The notes: generated by a model not told the origin, from the sequence alone. A stretch of DNA of 24,877 nt from an uncultured Oscillospiraceae bacterium (GCA_910589155.1 CAJURY010000018.1:1-24877), one strand, 5' to 3'. Positions 1-7,155 are shown, counted from the stretch's first letter. Made by a program: numbers and translations.

Positions 1-3000
1 CGGGAGCGGTGGAGATCGCGAACACCTTGGTAGCACGGGAAGCGTTGCTGGTGTAAGCAATGGTGGTGTTCAGGTAGTCGGCGTTTACGTAGTAGGCGTA
101 GATGGTGTTGCCGATGGCGAGATCGTCCTGGGAGGCGACGTTGGCGGCCCAGTTGACGAGACCGGATTGAGGCGCAGTGAACCAGCCAGCGAAGGCGTAG
201 GTGACGCCGTCTACGGTTTTGGTGAGGCAGTTCAGTTTGGAGGCCAGTTCGGTGAGATCCTGTCCAGCCAGTTCTTCCGCAGACAATGCGCCCAACTTTT
301 CACCGGTAAGGCCGTCAACCGCTTGTAGCGCTTCATTTTCGGCCAAAACAGCCTGCTTCATGGTGATGGTTACGGTTTTCGTACCTGTGGGAATCAAAAT
401 GGAGCCTGATGCATTGTCGAAGGACAGTTCGCCGGAAACCGAGGCGATGTTGTTGGCCAGAGCGGGTAGTTCCAGACTGACGGGATTAGCCAGTTCGTCG
501 CCGGTGAGGGTGAAGGTCACGATGTTTCCAATGGTTTTCATGGTGAATCCGATTCGCTTGCCGGCGTTGCACAGGTAGTTTTCAACCTCGATGGTTTCGC
601 CGCTTGCGTTGAATACCGCAGGCAGACCACGGCCGGCAATGACGGTGCCGTCGGCTTTTTCCGCAAAGAAGGAGTCAATGAGAACCTTGGTACAGGTGCT
701 CTGTCCCCACATATGCTGGCAGGAACCGCCGCCGCCCGTGGAACAGTCGCGATCCCAGATCGTGCTATCGCTGGGATAGGCGATGCCTTCCCACCAGCCG
801 TACAAACCGCCCATGGAGTTGTTAATCATCCACAGATAAGCTTCGATGCCGCCGTCGCGCCAGGTTTCACCGGAAAGGGCGGCGGAGAAGTAACCGGCGT
901 TGTAAGCGGAGGAGAAATAACCGTGGGGATAACCGCCGATGTTATAAACAGAGTCAAATACCTTGCTCTTTTCGGTGGTCACGTAATCATAAGTTGCGTC
1001 GGTGAGATCCAGCAGCCAGGAATCCTGAGGCGCGCCGAAGAGATAACCGTCCCAATCCCAACGACCAAACAGATAAGTCGCCAGCCAGTTGCCGTCGCGC
1101 AGGTCTTTGCGGGCGGAAAGCTCGTTGGGAACAATCATACTGATGGGGATGTAGTCAAAGCCGTAAGTATCCATGGTGTTTTTCAGGACGGCTTCCACCC
1201 CCTTCACCAGACTGTCATATTCGGCCTTTGCCCAGTTGTACTCATCCTTGTACTCCTGTTCGCCGGTGGCAGCGTATAGCTGGTCGCAAAGGTAGGAATA
1301 GGTGGTGAGGCCAAACAGCGCCGCCCAGTTGTCAATGGTCCAGTAGCCGTAGGAGTCGATGGCATCGGTGCGCATCATGATACGGGCGGGATTGCCGTCG
1401 GCGTCCAGAAGATTTTCGTCAAAAACTTCTCTTTCCGCGCCGATTTTCCGGGTGTAAGTCTGAATACCGGGGTCAAAGCCGCGATCATTCCAGAACTGCA
1501 AAATGGTGTCGATATCCCCGGTTTTTTGCAGGTACAAAGCGAAGGGCCAGGAGTATTTCCAGGCGGCGTCAGGATACTGATCCTGCTTTAGGTACTGGGC
1601 GAACTCCGCGAAGTTTTCCGTATGGCCGGATTCTACCAGCGTCGCCAGCATACCGATTACATCGTGGTCGAATACCCGGTCGTAGCCGTTTTCGCCAACG
1701 TGCAGCTCGTAGCCGTCGGAAATGATGAGGGTGTAAATATAGCCGGCCTTGTAGGCGTTGATCAGCTCGGCATACGCTGCGGGGACAGATTTAATGTTGA
1801 TGATGCCGTCCAGGCGGGTGTTCCAGTAGGTTTTCATGTGCGCATAGTGCGCGTCAAAGGAACCTTGGGCAGCCAAAACCTCCCCCGCGGGAAAATCATA
1901 GCTACCGCCAAAGCGATCCGCGCCGATGCAGTAGTCGCGAACGACGGTTTCGCCGGGAGCGATCATTTTGGCATCGACCGCCGCATCGTTCAGCGGGGTC
2001 AGGTAATTGCTGACAATGGGCAGCATACGGGGGTTTTCGGAGCGATTGACAACAGTCATGCGGGAGTAGGCGATTTCAAACTTGTTGCCGTCAATGATCA
2101 CAAGATCGGCAAAGTTTTCAATTTTATAGTCCAAACCGCCCTTGCTGGCTTCTGTGACGAAGCAGGGCAGATACCCTTCCGCATTGTACCACTTGACAGA
2201 TTTTGGTTCAAAACCGGCCACGCCAAAGCTGATTTGCTTGCCGAAGTTGCCCCGGAGGGAATAAGAACCGTTGATCCAGGCAATGGGCGCGTCAACGTCG
2301 CCTTCCCAGCCGAAGGAAGCAGACAGACCCCCAAGCTCGTTTAAGGGCGCGTTGCGAAGCTTGCCAATCATTTCATCCATAGCGCGCTGCAAAATAATAT
2401 ACGCAGCATAGGCTTCTTCATTGGTTAGTCCTTCCTGATCCAAGGCAGCTTTTGCGTTGGACAAGCATACTTCTACCCGGTCAAGACCTTCTACAGAAGG
2501 ATCGTTGCGCCAGAGCGTCACTTCCAGTTCCATTTCTTCCACAGTCTGGCGGAGCAGAGACACATAATCAAAGCCTTCCTGGTAGTTGGGATCCTCCTCC
2601 AGATAATCCGTGTTCAGCGCGGCGGCATTCAGCGTCATATTGCCGTTTCTGGAATAAATCGTATCAAGGAGACCCCGGACTTCAACTTCCGTATTGGGGG
2701 CAATGGTAACGGTATACAAGCGAATAGCGTTGGTTTTGGCGTCCCCCACCCAGTCCTCGCTGATATAAGCGGGTTCCGCGCTGTCGTTGGTGTAGATTTT
2801 GATGTTGCCCAGGCAATTGCTGTTGCGCACAACCAAAGAGAGTGTTTGCACATAGGTAGACGCAGGGATGACGAGTCCCCAGCCAGCGTCGCCGGGGAGC
2901 TTACCTGTGTAGCTGCCGTCTTCATAGAGCATAATGCCATAAGAAAGACTGTTGTTGGCGCTCTTATCGGGTACGCCGTCGGTCCAGGTAAAGCCAACGC

Positions 3001-4351
3001 TGTAGTCCGTATCGGAGCCTTCCGTTTTCTTTTCGCCAAAACCGCCGAAGGTTCTAAACTGCATGGTGGAGGCGGGTTCCGGGGTGGTAATGATTCCGTC
3101 GGGATCGCCGATATATACCTGGAGGGTGCAGGGAGATACTTTGCTTTCCCAATAGCCATTGTCGTGGATGCGGCCGGAGGGGAAGCTGTTGGGGTTATTG
3201 TAAGCCACGTTCCACTTATAGTAGTCCGTGTCGGAAAGGGTTTCCTGCCCCAGCGCCAGGGTATAGGTAACGCCGGTCATTAGAGTGATTTCCTCACCGA
3301 AATCCAAAAATACATATTTGCCCGCATCGGGTCTGTCTTTGTTGATGGGTTCGCCGTTTTTGACGGTTTCCGCCGGTACAACGCAGCTAGCTAAAGCCTT
3401 TGCCTCCGCGCCGACGCCCTCGTACAAGGTGGCGGTGAGGTTGCTGGGATTGCCGACTTCAAAAATAGTGATCATCAAAGAATGCATATAGTTGGTGACG
3501 GTGGGGACAAAGGACTGATAGTGCTGGCTGTACTTGCCAAACATACCAACCTTTTCGCCCTTTTCCCAGGAGCCGCCGGTGACAAGATCCACACATTCGC
3601 TGGGGTCTCCTATGTAAACGCCGACGGTACAGGGAGAAACTTTGGCTTCCCAGTAGCCATTATCATGGATGCGGCCGGAGGGGAAGCTGTTGGGGTTGTT
3701 ATATGCCACGTTCCACTTGTAGTAGTCCGTGTCGGAAAGGGTTTCCTGTGTCAAAGCCAGGGTGTAGGTCTTGCCGGCTTCCAGGGTCAGCCGCTCCTCA
3801 AAGGACAGCCGCACCGTTTTGCCCGCGTCGGGTCTGTCGGGGTTGATTGGCTTGCCATTTTGAATGGTTTCCAGGGGCACGCTACAGCTTGTTAAAGCCT
3901 TTGCGTCCGCGCCGACGCCCTCATAAAGGGTAGCAAGCAGCGTGCTGGGCGTTCCCACTTCAAAAATGGTAATGGTGAGGGAGTTCAGCTTGTCCGTAAT
4001 GGAGGGAACGAAAGACTGGTAGTGCCAAGCGTACTTGCCAAGCATACCGACCTTTTCACCCTTTTCCCAGGAGCCGCCAGTAATGAGGTCGATGTATTCG
4101 CTGGTGTAATCTCCCCAGGGCGTAGCCGCTTTGCGGATGACGTTGTTTTTCAACATCATCCAGTCTGTGTTGCCTAATTCTGTAAGATTGATGTCTCTGT
4201 TGCGGATATTTTCGTAGTTGACAAAAACACCGCTGTCTGCGGCGCTTTCTCCAACGGCCTTTGCCACCGGCAGACTACCCGCGAATACGGACAGCACCAT
4301 GGCGGCGACGAGCAGCATGGAAAGCAGTTTCTTTGTACCTTGGTAGTTCAT
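1..4351 (-). CDS. Large secreted multidomain protein, glycosidase-like (C-terminus beyond window)
   Basis: An open frame of 1450 codons runs from ATG at 4351 off the left edge with no stop. The start follows a strong AAGGAGG site. Residues 1-32 form a signal peptide (basic KK, hydrophobic stretch, AKA cleavage motif). Residues about 87-253 and 254-420 are two tandem beta-rich repeats, each starting near GGSWEKGEKVG and containing SGRIHDNGYW. A third beta-rich segment (about 430-590) and a helical FIVAR-like segment (about 598-665) follow. Then come a beta domain (675-860) and a long aromatic-rich, probably (alpha/alpha)6 region (about 860-1218), with motifs such as DAIDSYGYWTIDNWAALFG. Near residue 1385, YAFAGWFTAP resembles a Listeria-Bacteroides-type surface repeat. 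The architecture suggests an extracellular carbohydrate-active enzyme, but I could not assign a family or catalytic residues. The fold calls are inference from sequence character. The C-terminal anchor, if any, is outside the window. Confidence 0.75.
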   Translation of the reverse strand, partial: MNYQGTKKLLSMLLVAAMVLSVFAGSLPVAKAVGESAADSGVFVNYENIRNRDINLTELGNTDWMMLKNNVIRKAATPWGDYTSEYIDLITGGSWEKGEKVGMLGKYAWHYQSFVPSITDKLNSLTITIFEVGTPSTLLATLYEGVGADAKALTSCSVPLETIQNGKPINPDRPDAGKTVRLSFEERLTLEAGKTYTLALTQETLSDTDYYKWNVAYNNPNSFPSGRIHDNGYWEAKVSPCTVGVYIGDPSECVDLVTGGSWEKGEKVGMFGKYSQHYQSFVPTVTNYMHSLMITIFEVGNPSNLTATLYEGVGAEAKALASCVVPAETVKNGEPINKDRPDAGKYVFLDFGEEITLMTGVTYTLALGQETLSDTDYYKWNVAYNNPNSFPSGRIHDNGYWESKVSPCTLQVYIGDPDGIITTPEPASTMQFRTFGGFGEKKTEGSDTDYSVGFTWTDGVPDKSANNSLSYGIMLYEDGSYTGKLPGDAGWGLVIPASTYVQTLSLVVRNSNCLGNIKIYTNDSAEPAYISEDWVGDAKTNAIRLYTVTIAPNTEVEVRGLLDTIYSRNGNMTLNAAALNTDYLEEDPNYQEGFDYVSLLRQTVEEMELEVTLWRNDPSVEGLDRVEVCLSNAKAALDQEGLTNEEAYAAYIILQRAMDEMIGKLRNAPLNELGGLSASFGWEGDVDAPIAWINGSYSLRGNFGKQISFGVAGFEPKSVKWYNAEGYLPCFVTEASKGGLDYKIENFADLVIIDGNKFEIAYSRMTVVNRSENPRMLPIVSNYLTPLNDAAVDAKMIAPGETVVRDYCIGADRFGGSYDFPAGEVLAAQGSFDAHYAHMKTYWNTRLDGIINIKSVPAAYAELINAYKAGYIYTLIISDGYELHVGENGYDRVFDHDVIGMLATLVESGHTENFAEFAQYLKQDQYPDAAWKYSWPFALYLQKTGDIDTILQFWNDRGFDPGIQTYTRKIGAEREVFDENLLDADGNPARIMMRTDAIDSYGYWTIDNWAALFGLTTYSYLCDQLYAATGEQEYKDEYNWAKAEYDSLVKGVEAVLKNTMDTYGFDYIPISMIVPNELSARKDLRDGNWLATYLFGRWDWDGYLFGAPQDSWLLDLTDATYDYVTTEKSKVFDSVYNIGGYPHGYFSSAYNAGYFSAALSGETWRDGGIEAYLWMINNSMGGLYGWWEGIAYPSDSTIWDRDCSTGGGGSCQHMWGQSTCTKVLIDSFFAEKADGTVIAGRGLPAVFNASGETIEVENYLCNAGKRIGFTMKTIGNIVTFTLTGDELANPVSLELPALANNIASVSGELSFDNASGSILIPTGTKTVTITMKQAVLAENEALQAVDGLTGEKLGALSAEELAGQDLTELASKLNCLTKTVDGVTYAFAGWFTAPQSGLVNWAANVASQDDLAIGNTIYAYYVNADYLNTTIAYTSNASRATKVFAISTAP
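3093..4094 (-). repeat. Two in-frame tandem 501-bp repeats within the secreted protein gene
   Basis: The same sequence recurs at an offset of exactly 501 bp: TTTTCCCAGG lies at 3561 and 4062, and GGGTTTCCTG at 3240 and 3741. The offset is 167 codons, so the frame is kept. The copies are near identical in the GRIHDNGYW region and more divergent in the middle. They encode duplicated beta-rich domains, possibly for carbohydrate or cell-wall binding (inference). This is a gene-internal duplication, not a CRISPR array. Confidence 0.9.
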
Positions 4352-4608
4352 TACAATTCCTCCTTCAAATGTGGGGCGGCTGGCGGCCTTGCCGCGCGTC
4401 TCCTTTGTCGGCAAAACCAAAACGAATGGCGCGGTGGGATGCAGGTACTTTATTCCAGCCCAGCGTAAAAGATTTTTGTGGGCAGCGGAACCAAAAACAG
4501 AAGGCATTGCAAAGTCAGTGAAGCAAAAACGGTTTTGCATTTAGGTATATTCTTAGGTGGCAAACAGAAAAACCATGGGGACACTTCCCGCTTGCGGGGA
4601 ATCGCTCT

Positions 4609-4717
4609 ATGGAAACTGGAAAACGCCAATGACGTCATGGCTTTCTGTGGAAGCGTTTGTCCAGTTTTTCCAGTTCTTTTTGCATAGCCAAAAACGTTTT
4701 TGGCTATGCAAAAAGAA
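4609..4717 (-). promoter_or_regulatory. Structured 5' leader with a perfect 44-bp palindrome
   Basis: Bases 4674-4717 are a perfect self-complementary palindrome centred on CG at 4695/4696, with arms of 22 bases including TTTTTGCATAGCC. Next to it, 4611-4627 pairs imperfectly with 4649-4671, with TGACGTCA in the loop, and a small GC hairpin lies at 4585-4601. All fall inside the inferred leader of the secreted protein gene, so they may act as an attenuator, an mRNA stability element or a DNA-level operator. There is no good U-tract immediately after the palindrome on the minus strand, so it is not a classic terminator. Confidence 0.6.
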
Positions 4718-4819
4718 AGAAAAGTGAACGTTTGCAAGCTATACACAGGAAAAGTATTCGCCGCTTTGCTATAAATTCGCTGGAATGCCGCCAAATTTTG
4801 GTTCACTTTCTTTATTTTT

Positions 4820-4847
4820 ATTATAAAGCAACAAAGTAAAAAAGCAA
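4820..4847 (-). promoter_or_regulatory. Putative sigma-A promoter of the secreted protein gene
   Basis: Read on the minus strand, TTGCTT (4842-4847) and a consensus TATAAT (4820-4825) are separated by 16 bases in an AT-rich stretch. Transcription would begin near 4813, giving a 5' leader of about 460 nt before the ATG at 4351. No other comparably good promoter was noticed closer to the gene. Confidence 0.55.
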
Positions 4848-5083
4848 TATTTTTCTTCTCGACTTTTTGCAAGAAATTCAGCGCGCTGCATGGCAAAAAA
4901 GTCTAGGAAATTTGTATGATTTAACCAAATACATAGGCAGTGAGCCGGTAAGGCAAAGGAAATGGTGCATACCTCCATTCCCCTGCTGCGGGGCAGTTCC
5001 ACCCCAGAGGCAGGGCAAGGTAATCTTGTATAAGGACGCAGGACAGTAATCTCAGTTCCTTGTCTGATTGCCAGGAATACAAT

Positions 5084-5125
5084 AACCGCCGGGAGAAATC
5101 CCCGGCGGTTCAGACTGTCAAAAAA
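5084..5125 (-). repeat. Hairpin plus GACAGTCTG box, left copy of an inverted pair
   Basis: A 10-bp perfect stem (5084-5093 with 5101-5110, loop of 7) is followed at 5111-5125 by a 15-base box that reads TTTTTTGACAGTCTG on the minus strand. The same module in opposite orientation lies at 5666-5707. The stem is identical and the box differs at one base. The hairpin could serve as a terminator or as the end of a small element. Confidence 0.75.
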
Positions 5126-5226
5126 ACGAAATATACATGACAAAAATGAAAGATTGAAAGTGAAATCCTTCATTTTGCTTTTTAACCGTAGCTTGTTCTT
5201 CACTTTTGTGCCGTACCCTCCGGGGG

Positions 5227-5450
5227 GTGACTTTTCTCCGGCGAAAAGTCACCAAAAGCCGCCGGGGCGAGCAGCGCCCGCAGGCAATTCGTCACGAACA
5301 CTTCTACAGACTTGACACACCTGTGGGGGACACTCGACAAAAACTGCTCACAGCACCAAATTGCAACCAGCAAAGCGGTTGCAATTTGGAGAGGAGAAGC
5401 AGCGAAATAGCCGAACGATCACGCTAAGCGTCATCGTGAGCAATTGGAGC
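5227..5450 (+). repeat. Dispersed intergenic repeat, copy 1
   Basis: This copy starts with the hairpin 5227-5252. It shares an ordered series of blocks with the intergenic region at 16512-16700: GCGCCCGC-GGCA (5274), ACGAAC (20 bases later in both copies), CTCG-CA (+59 here, +57 there), AGCGGTTGC (+100 here, +98 there), and AGCG-AAATA (+127 here, +121 there). Both copies are in the same orientation. The colinear spacing indicates common ancestry. Neither contains a plausible gene, so this is probably a non-autonomous repeat or a structured RNA remnant. Confidence 0.6.
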
Positions 5451-5665
5451 TTGCTTCGACGATACGCGCCGTCTCACGCAAAGCAAATCGTTCCCCACGG
5501 CGCGCCCGCGCGCCCCCCGAGCGACCGTTCCCTTGCAAAATCTGACAGCAGTTGCGTTTAAATGACTGCCAGCAATGCCGCCCCGCACTACCATGCAAAG
5601 ATTACAAATTGTGCTTTTTGTAGGTTGCTACTACGGATTATGCATTTTTGTTTTTAGAGAAGTAC

Positions 5666-5711
5666 TTTTTTGACAGGCTGAACCGCCGGGAGAAATCCCC
5701 GGCGGTTTTTT
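5666..5711 (+). terminator. Rho-independent terminator-like hairpin with GACAG box, right copy of inverted pair
   Basis: The box TTTTTTGACAGGCTG (5666-5680) precedes a 10-bp GC-rich stem (5681-5690 with 5698-5707, loop of 7), followed on the plus strand by a run of Ts. This is the arrangement of an intrinsic terminator for plus-strand transcription. The minus-strand gene ending at 5711 would read the same hairpin but with no U-tract after it. Confidence 0.65.
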
Positions 5712-6088
5712 TACTGATTTTCCTTCAACTTCTGGCAAAATTCCTGCAAAACCAGTTTGTTATTCTCTGAGAGCTGGCTATAGGTTTTCATGATAGACTT
5801 TATGAGGTCATAAACCGGATTATCTTTGTTGCCCAAAAGCTCTGCAACAAAAGCGGCTTCCTCATCTTCCGGCGGAAAATCCCGCTCCCCTTCTCCAGTT
5901 CGCAGCCATTTTTCCTGCACGCGCAATTCCTTACTGATGTCTCTTAAAGTTCGATCAGATGGTTTTTCACGCTCCGCTTCTAATAAATAGATATACGTTG
6001 CGGTTAAACCAACTTTTTCCGCAAGGGCTTTTTGCGTTTGTCTTCTGAGTTTCCTTGCCTCTTTGATTCTCTCGCCAACAGTACTCAT
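5711..6088 (-). CDS. XRE-family helix-turn-helix regulator (paralog 1)
   Basis: This encodes 125 residues. Residues 6-60 form a Cro/CI-type helix-turn-helix (GERIKEARKLRRQTQKALAE, then a turn and TATYIYLLEAE as the likely recognition helix). A linker and a C-terminal helical region ending KLKENQ follow, probably for oligomerisation. The start at 6088 is chosen because GGAGGTGG lies just upstream and because an upstream extension would add a hydrophobic stretch unlike this family. The C-terminal half is nearly identical to the paralog at 6191-6556, whereas the recognition helices differ, so the two should bind different sites. It is likely a cytoplasmic repressor with its own promoter. The ligand and target are unknown. 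Confidence 0.85.
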   Translation of the reverse strand: MSTVGERIKEARKLRRQTQKALAEKVGLTATYIYLLEAEREKPSDRTLRDISKELRVQEKWLRTGEGERDFPPEDEEAAFVAELLGNKDNPVYDLIKSIMKTYSQLSENNKLVLQEFCQKLKENQ

Positions 6089-6112
6089 ACTACCACCTCC
6101 ACTTATATGAAT

Positions 6113-6141
6113 AGCATAGCATAAAATGCAGTATATTGCAA
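6113..6141 (-). promoter_or_regulatory. Putative promoter of XRE paralog 1
   Basis: On the minus strand TTGCAA (6136-6141) and TATGCT (6113-6118) are separated by 17 bases, placing the start of transcription about 20 bases before the ribosome binding site. Repeated TGCA motifs surround the -35 box and could be operator half-sites. Confidence 0.5.
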
Positions 6142-6152
6142 TGGATGCAACA

Positions 6153-6195
6153 AGTAAGCAAACCACCGGGAGAATCCCCCGGTGGTTTGCTTACT
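6153..6195. terminator. 18-bp hairpin between the two XRE genes
   Basis: Bases 6153-6170 pair perfectly with 6178-6195 around a 7-base loop. The inner half (CCACCGGG) corresponds to the terminator hairpin after the first XRE gene, so the hairpin was duplicated along with the gene. The stem includes the TAA stop codon of the upstream XRE gene (6191-6193). It probably ends or attenuates read-through from paralog 2 into paralog 1. A U-tract is missing. Confidence 0.65.
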
Positions 6196-6556
6196 GATTT
6201 TCTTTTAATTTCCGGCAAAATTCCTGCAAAACGATCTTATTATTGTCCGAAAGCTGGCTATAAGTTTTCATAATTGCTTTAATCATGTCGTAAAGCGGAT
6301 TATCCTTACTACCCAGAAGTTCGGTAATATAGGTAGCTTCTTCATCCGGGGGCAGATATTGTTCTCCTGTTCCGTTTCGAAGCCATTCTTCGTTTACTCT
6401 AAACTTTTTACATATGTCACAAATCGTCCGATCAGATGGATTTCTACTCCCAGTTTCAATTTGTGACACAAAATTTTTTGACAGATTCAATTCTGCCGCC
6501 ATTTGATCCTGACTTAATTTTGCGTCAGTTCTAACTTTTCGTATTCTAGATTTCAC
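6191..6556 (-). CDS. XRE-family helix-turn-helix regulator (paralog 2)
   Basis: This encodes 121 residues from a GTG start at 6556 preceded by AAAGGGGTGAT. The N-terminal helix-turn-helix covers about residues 2-60, with SKNFVSQIETG as the likely recognition helix. The following NPSDRTICDICKKF and the C-terminal half from about residue 72 (DEEATYITELLGSKDNP) closely match paralog 1. It is divergent from the small plus-strand operon at 6745-7147 and shares a 187-bp control region with it. Autoregulation and repression of the divergent genes is the simplest model, inferred from the layout and the operator-like repeats. AT-rich codons make this island differ from the GC-richer metabolic genes, which hints at horizontal acquisition. 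Confidence 0.85.
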   Translation of the reverse strand: MKSRIRKVRTDAKLSQDQMAAELNLSKNFVSQIETGSRNPSDRTICDICKKFRVNEEWLRNGTGEQYLPPDEEATYITELLGSKDNPLYDMIKAIMKTYSQLSDNNKIVLQEFCRKLKENQ

Positions 6557-6574
6557 ACCATCACCCCTTTCTAT

Positions 6575-6603
6575 ATTTTACAGCAAGAAGTTTGCATTGT
6601 CAA
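6575..6603 (-). promoter_or_regulatory. Putative promoter of XRE paralog 2
   Basis: On the minus strand a consensus TTGACA (6598-6603) and TAAAAT (6575-6580) are separated by 17 bases. One arm of the 13-bp inverted repeat (6582-6594) lies in the spacer, an ideal place for a repressor to block RNA polymerase. Confidence 0.65.
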
Positions 6604-6677
6604 ATTATATTTCGCGTAAATAGTTGACAAGTATTATTATGTGTGATATTATTGTATCACAAGTCAAACTTCTTGCT
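6582..6677. promoter_or_regulatory. Shared operator-like inverted repeats in the divergent control region
   Basis: AGCAAGAAGTTTG (6582-6594) is repeated as its exact complement CAAACTTCTTGCT (6665-6677), 70 bp apart. One arm sits within the leftward promoter and the other just after the start of the rightward one, so both promoters see the site in the same relative orientation. A second dyad, TGTGATA-N6-TATCACA (6642-6661), overlaps the rightward -10 box. Two distinct sites fit the presence of two XRE paralogs with different recognition helices (inference). Confidence 0.6.
6624..6652 (+). promoter_or_regulatory. Strong putative promoter of the small rightward operon
   Basis: A consensus TTGACA (6624-6629) and TATTAT (6647-6652) are separated by exactly 17 bases. 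Transcription would begin near 6659, about 85 nt before the first small gene. Confidence 0.7.
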
Positions 6678-6744
6678 TGTTTCGACAAAAGTAATTATAC
6701 GAAAATACGCAAAGTTATATTCTTGGTATTAAGGGGTGATATAA

Positions 6745-6900
6745 GTGAACAAGGAAGAACAGACAAATTTCTCCGCAATGGTAGACACCTTAAAGCAACT
6801 CAGCCCCAGCAATCTTTTGTTGATCCAAACCGCCGCGCAGGTATTAAAAGCCAGTCAAGACATAGAAAAGAGAGGTAAAACAAATGACAAGTATGGTTGA
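6745..6900 (+). CDS. 51-residue small hypothetical protein
   Basis: A GTG start at 6745 follows AAGGGGTGAT at optimal distance. The product begins MNKEEQTNFSAMVDTLKQLS and continues as one amphipathic helical stretch to a basic tail (KRGKTNDKYG). It has no signal peptide, membrane segment or recognised domain. The stop overlaps the start of the next gene by 17 bases, which suggests translational coupling. The strong promoter, good ribosome binding site and divergent XRE regulators support that it is a real gene. Its role is unknown; a small regulator or anti-repressor is possible but not shown. Confidence 0.6.
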   Translation: MNKEEQTNFSAMVDTLKQLSPSNLLLIQTAAQVLKASQDIEKRGKTNDKYG

Positions 6901-7147
6901 AGAGTTTTATTACACAAACTTTAACGAGCAGGCGCGAAACGCGCCTCCCGCCGAGCAATGCGACACGTATACCGAGCAGGCTCGCAAGCTGCAAGACGAG
7001 CTTCTCGAATCCTTTGATGAAGCGCAGAAGGCAATCTATATGAAATATGATGCGCTCTTGAATGATTTGGCAAACATGACCAACCGCGAAAATTTTGTCG
7101 CCGGCTTCCGCTTTGGCGCGCGATTCGCCTTGGATACCTTCGCCTAA
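6884..7147 (+). CDS. DUF6809-like small protein, 87 residues
   Basis: The ATG at 6884 lies inside the end of the preceding small gene and follows AGAGGT. The product has an N-terminal YYTNFNEQARNAPP segment, a central helical region (LQDELLESFDEAQKAIYMKY), and a C-terminal NFVAGFRFGARFALDTFA. This layout is recalled as typical of DUF6809 proteins, which are common in clostridial accessory DNA next to XRE regulators (family assignment from memory, not a search). It has no signal peptide and is probably cytoplasmic and all-helical. No function is known. A structured 3' region (7156-7431) follows it. Confidence 0.7.
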   Translation: MTSMVEEFYYTNFNEQARNAPPAEQCDTYTEQARKLQDELLESFDEAQKAIYMKYDALLNDLANMTNRENFVAGFRFGARFALDTFA

Positions 7148-7155
7148 AGCACGAA

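Larger units (their letters stand above)
4848..5710. other. Gene-free intergenic region
   Basis: No convincing gene is present. The short open frames here lack family resemblance and ribosome binding sites, and they run through hairpins. The stretch holds two inverted hairpin-box modules (5084-5125, 5666-5707), a dispersed repeat (about 5205-5450), and a hairpin of GTGACTTTT with AAAAGTCAC (5227-5252). It also holds a perfect 13-bp stem with an 8-base loop (5356-5389). The part from 4848 to 5083 shows nothing recognisable. Confidence 0.7.

Noticed and set aside
3093..4094. Possible CRISPR or satellite array
   Set aside because: There are only two units of 501 bp, both in frame with a protein; this is a domain duplication.
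4383..4650. Known riboswitch in the secreted gene leader
   Set aside because: I compared it by eye with the cyclic-di-GMP consensus and did not find the required conserved core, so no riboswitch is called.
4769..5203. 144-codon minus-strand open frame in the gene-free region
   Set aside because: No ribosome binding site, an unlikely composition, and it runs through the hairpin-box module and the promoter of the secreted gene.
6089..6166. Longer start for XRE paralog 1 (26 more residues)
   Set aside because: The extension is hydrophobic, covers the promoter, and the ATG at 6088 has a far better ribosome binding site.
6459..6471. TTTGTGACACAAA palindrome as an operator
   Set aside because: It lies inside the XRE paralog 2 coding sequence, with no promoter nearby; most likely a coincidence of codons.
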